From JARLFX01 sp036404255 (GTDB taxonomy: Bacteria > Acidobacteriota > Terriglobia > Terriglobales > Acidobacteriaceae), in NCBI GenBank assembly GCA_036404255.1, contig DASWOP010000273.1, forward strand, positions 1 through 15,708: a stretch of 15,708 nucleotides of DNA, given 5' to 3'. A program made the translations under genes and the position numbers. The notes beneath the pieces were generated by a model. It did not search any database. It had not been told where the DNA came from and worked only from the letters and a program-made list of their open reading frames with translations. Shown here piece by piece: positions 13,449-15,708 of this stretch; within the stretch, counting starts at the first letter, position 1, and the number at the start of each line of letters is the position of its first letter.

Positions 13449-13625
13449 TTCTGCTTTTGGGAATATAAGTCCCCCCGCTTTGGGAATATAAGCTTCCCCT
13501 GTTTTGCTTCTTCGGATGTGTTGCTCCTTGGGACGCTTTTGCTCCTCGAGGACGTTTTGCTCCTCGGGGACGTTTTGCTCCTCGGGGACGTTTTGCTTCT
13601 TGGAGATGTTTTGCTTTTTGGGATT
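13449..13625. repeat. 18-bp tandem repeat array (about 7 clear units plus degenerate units)
   Basis: Within the 395-nt gene-free stretch 13378-13772. Clear units begin TTTTGC at 13502, 13537, 13555, 13573, 13591 and 13609, with a variant at 13519. Units 13555-13572 and 13573-13590 are identical (TTTTGCTCCTCGGGGACG). To the left, two 24-nt units (13454-13477, 13478-13501) share TTTGGGAATATAAG and look like a related earlier form. On the minus strand each central unit contains GAGGAGCAAAA. The array lies 70-250 nt upstream of the secreted-protein start. The plus-strand open frame across it (Leu-rich, starts at TTG) is not supported as a gene. Confidence 0.85.
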
Positions 13626-13628
13626 AAG

Positions 13629-13705
13629 CCCCGGCTTCAGCCGGGGGGAGTGCAGGCTTTAGCCTGCACGGCAAACCGCATCGATTGAAGAGGGGCTTTA
13701 GCCCC
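13629..13705. repeat. cluster of three hairpins with TTYA loops (REP-like)
   Basis: CCCCGGC-TTCA-GCCGGGG (13629-13646), GTGCAGGC-TTTA-GCCTGCAC (13650-13669) and GGGGC-TTTA-GCCCC (13692-13705). All three stems are perfect and share a GGC-TTYA-GCC or GGGC-TTTA-GCCC centre. They sit about 70-140 nt past the DUF4252 stop on the minus strand and could end or stabilise the sigma-operon transcript. The remaining 13706-13772 shows nothing further. Confidence 0.75.
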
Positions 13706-13772
13706 GGAGATCACTACAATCCTTGCAATTGGCCACTCCCGAATTTACCGCCCCCTCCGCAACAGCACGAAC

Positions 13773-14666
13773 CTATTTGCTCGGGTCCGGATGCCCCGAG
13801 TAGCTCGCCTCCGGCCGTGGGTCCGGCTCAGGAGCCACAGGGGTGGCAGGTGTAACGCTCATATTCGACCGTGCGGCATCCCGTGCAGCCGCAGCCTGCC
13901 TCCGGGCTTGTTCTATCTGCTCCCGGCTCGCGTCAATCTGCGCTCTGGCCTGGGCCATTGCATCGGCCTGGATCTGTGCAATATCCGCGGCGTCTGGAAC
14001 CGCAGGAATCTCCGGGATCTCCAGTTCGCTGTGCCCATCCTTGCCCTGCTTCATTTGCTTCATCTTCATCTTCGGTGGCATCGGCGGCATCGGTGGCATC
14101 GGCGGCATTGGCGGAACCGGCGGCACTCCAAAGTTTCCCTGCAGGCTCTTCAGATCCTCCGGCTTCAGATTCCCGTCAATCTGCACGAACGTCAGTTCCC
14201 GTGCCTCGGCCGTAATGATCATCATCCCCTGGACAGTGCCGTTCACCATGCGCATCCAGATGTCGGTATCTTCCCCACCCCTGCCATCTTTGCCTGATTC
14301 GTGCGTGCTGACGATATTGGACCATCCCGACCCCTTGAACTGGTTCCGGATCTGGTCCACGCTCTTGCGGTCATACGCCCAGTCCCTGTCGTACTCGAAC
14401 GTATGCACGTAGATTCCGTTCATCTTGGAGACAAGGTCCTTTGCGTTGCCCTTGTTCCCCTTGTCCTTCATAAAGCCTGAGGCCATCGCCATCATGTTCT
14501 TGTCCAGCACCACATTGGTGACCTCCTTCGCCCCCTTCGCATACTGCTCCAGGTTCGGAATCGGCACCTCCTGCGCCACCGCGCTTGTCACCGGCACCAC
14601 GCACGCCAGCGCCGCCGTAATCCCTATCGCCCTGAAAGCCCCCATCACCTGCTGCCATGTCTTCAT
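13773..14666 (-). CDS. secreted DUF4252-type protein with PPM repeats
   Basis: A 297-residue exported protein, third gene of the sigma operon. The signal peptide (MKTWQQVMGAFRAIGITAAL, cut near AVA-Q, residue 31) precedes a domain at about 38-180 with LDKNMMAMASGFM, LVSKMNGIYVHTFEYDRDWA, IRNQFKGSGWSNIVS and TAEARELTFVQIDGNL, matching DUF4252 as I remember it (role unknown; often beside ECF sigma genes in Acidobacteriota and Bacteroidota). Residues 182-198 are PP-V/M repeats (PPM five times), then a Lys/Met stretch (KMKMKQMKQ), a probable long helix (226-268, Ala/Gln/Arg-rich) and a Pro-rich end. ATG 14666 has GGAG about 9-10 nt upstream and fits the signal peptide; an in-frame start at 14699 adds 11 residues and is less likely. 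The gap to the upstream gene is 80 nt. Confidence 0.8.
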   Translation of the reverse strand: MKTWQQVMGAFRAIGITAALACVVPVTSAVAQEVPIPNLEQYAKGAKEVTNVVLDKNMMAMASGFMKDKGNKGNAKDLVSKMNGIYVHTFEYDRDWAYDRKSVDQIRNQFKGSGWSNIVSTHESGKDGRGGEDTDIWMRMVNGTVQGMMIITAEARELTFVQIDGNLKPEDLKSLQGNFGVPPVPPMPPMPPMPPMPPKMKMKQMKQGKDGHSELEIPEIPAVPDAADIAQIQADAMAQARAQIDASREQIEQARRQAAAARDAARSNMSVTPATPVAPEPDPRPEASYSGHPDPSK

Positions 14667-14746
14667 TGTTCTCTTCTCCCCTGGTAGAAATTCCTGCACC
14701 GCAAATCAGCCGTTCCTGCCCGTACTCAGCCCGTCTGTTACCCGTG

Positions 14747-15103
14747 CTACTCCCCGTTGATCTTCTCGTTCACATGCTGCAACTGGTTGCTGGTAATCTG
14801 CAGCGCCAGCATCACCTGCTTCGTTGCCTGCTCTCCGGCAGCCCGTTCTGCCCGGCGCTGTTCCAGCTTCTGTTGAAACACCGCGCCTCCGCCCGCCACC
14901 GCCAGCAACGTCGCTGCGATCGCCCACTTCTGCGCGTTCGCCTGCCAGAACTTCGGCTTTGGCATCTTCAGCACCACCGGCTTCTTCGCCGCCGCTTCTC
15001 GCTCCGCGATCCTCTGCATCAAGCGATCGGCAAACCCCACCGGCGCCTCGCCGGCCCGCAATCCTTCGCGTACCTGCTGCTCGAAATCATCCTTCTGGTT
15101 CAT
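14747..15103 (-). CDS. single-pass membrane protein, probable anti-sigma factor
   Basis: A 118-residue protein. The cytoplasmic N-terminus (1-58: FEQQVREGLRAGEAPVGFADRL style, then AEREAAAKKP) is followed by one span (60-77, WAIAATLLAVAGGGAVF) and a helical, charged C-terminal part (78-118). It directly follows the ECF sigma gene, and the domain order cytoplasm-span-outside fits membrane anti-sigma factors. The zinc His-Cys-Cys motif of ZAS types is absent, so this is inference from position. ATG 15103 has GGAG 5 nt upstream; a GTG at 15124 in the same frame overlaps the sigma stop and is the alternative start. Confidence 0.7.
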   Translation of the reverse strand: MNQKDDFEQQVREGLRAGEAPVGFADRLMQRIAEREAAAKKPVVLKMPKPKFWQANAQKWAIAATLLAVAGGGAVFQQKLEQRRAERAAGEQATKQVMLALQITSNQLQHVNEKINGE

Positions 15104-15116
15104 CTCTGCTCCACCG

Positions 15117-15644
15117 TCATTCACGGATGTACTCCTTCAATACCACTGCGGCCTTCCGTCGCAGCAACTGCATCGCCCGCTGCAGATGGCTCTTGACCGT
15201 CGCCACCGGCATGTTCAGCAGGCTTGCAATCTCTTCCGGGTCCAGGTCCTCCTGGAACCGCAGCGTTACGATAGCGCGCTGCGTCTCCGGTAACGACTCC
15301 ACCAGGCCATCCACCCGGTTCGCCAATCCCAACTGCTGCCAGCTCACCTCGGCCGCCCCGTTGGTATGGACCTCTTCCACAAACTCTTCGCCCTGCAACT
15401 CCGGCCGGGCCGACCGCTTCCTCACCTGGTCAATGGCTCTGTGTACCGTCACCCGGCGCAGCCAATACTTCAGGTGGTCAGCCGTCTCAATCTCTTCTGC
15501 GCCTCGCCTGTGCAGCTCCAGGAACACATCCTGCGCCACCTCTTCGGCCAATCCCGGATCAGTGACCACGCGCCGCGCCAGGCTGAACACCATCGCCTGA
15601 TGCGCCAACACGATCTCCTGAAACCCGCCAGCGCTCAGTTCCAC
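15117..15644 (-). CDS. ECF-family RNA polymerase sigma factor, GTG start
   Basis: A 175-residue protein with sigma region 2 (about 12-78: FSLARRVVTDPGLAEEVAQD, YWLRRVTVHRAIDQVRKRSA) and region 4 (about 115-166: LPETQRAIVTLRFQEDLDPE, then EIASLLNMPVATVKSHLQRA). Region 2 directs -10 melting and region 4 contacts the -35. Regions 1 and 3 are lacking, as in ECF types. GTG 15644 has AAGGA 5-6 nt upstream (GAAGGAATTCG). Its stop (TGA, 15117-15119) lies 13 nt before the ATG of the membrane protein. The 64 nt upstream to the window edge show no clear promoter, so autoregulation cannot be judged here. Confidence 0.95.
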   Translation of the reverse strand: MELSAGGFQEIVLAHQAMVFSLARRVVTDPGLAEEVAQDVFLELHRRGAEEIETADHLKYWLRRVTVHRAIDQVRKRSARPELQGEEFVEEVHTNGAAEVSWQQLGLANRVDGLVESLPETQRAIVTLRFQEDLDPEEIASLLNMPVATVKSHLQRAMQLLRRKAAVVLKEYIRE

Positions 15645-15708
15645 CGAATTCCTTCGCCTCTACCCATCAATACGCACACCCTACCGCTTTTGAATGCAAA
15701 ATCATCAA

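Noticed and set aside
13502..13625. Possible CRISPR array
   Set aside because: Units are contiguous 18-bp repeats with no unique spacers, and there are no cas genes.
13386..13688. Plus-strand open frame with Leu-rich six-residue repeats (LLLGDV)
   Set aside because: It begins with TTG without an SD and is produced by the 18-bp DNA array, whose period is a multiple of 3. No conserved ends.

Overview
The window looks like a GC-rich chromosomal segment of a Gram-negative bacterium, most likely an acidobacterium of the Terriglobia group (Granulicella/Terriglobus/Edaphobacter-like). This rests on a lipid A gene (lpxD), an outer-membrane PagL-like protein, an ECF sigma / small membrane protein / DUF4252 operon of a kind I associate with Acidobacteriota, and dispersed intergenic repeats beginning GTCATTCTGAGCG that are common in such genomes. 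The taxonomic call is inference, as no rRNA or other marker is present.

Layout. Positions 1-1832 (+) hold the 3' part of lpxD, a receiver-PAS protein and a small lipoprotein. Positions 1829-2533 (-) encode a Crp/Fnr-type regulator whose stop codon shares a CTAG with the lipoprotein stop; it is divergent from a delta-9 fatty acid desaturase (2723-3724, +). A strong hairpin separates the desaturase from a minus-strand run: an unrecognised secreted protein, glutamate formiminotransferase, a PagL-like outer-membrane protein and YebC. Three of these four minus-strand genes carry the same 23-nt motif directly after the stop codon. Divergent from yebC is a cytoplasmic GH13 alpha-amylase of archaeal type (7946-9289, +). 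Then come two tiny membrane proteins (-), purQ (+), a CpsB/YwqE-type PHP phosphatase (+), an SDR oxidoreductase (-), and a secreted protein with a carboxypeptidase-regulatory-like domain (-). The window ends with a minus-strand operon reading from the right edge: ECF sigma factor, single-pass membrane protein (probable anti-sigma), secreted DUF4252 protein.

The genes are mostly ordinary housekeeping or envelope genes rather than one large system. Envelope themes recur: lipid A acylation (LpxD), possible lipid A deacylation (PagL-like), membrane lipid unsaturation (desaturase with a neighbouring Crp/Fnr regulator), polysaccharide-related phosphatase and an ECF stress operon.

The less expected signals are in the DNA between genes. 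Four genes lack a convincing Shine-Dalgarno sequence and have a TANNNT -10-like hexamer 6-8 nt before the start codon, which suggests leaderless transcripts. There are several repeat families: the GTCATTC elements (4 copies), the post-stop motif (3 copies), a 7-bp repeat array touching a stop codon, an 18-bp array, and a cluster of three hairpins with TTYA loops. No tRNA, rRNA, CRISPR array, transposase or phage gene was seen.
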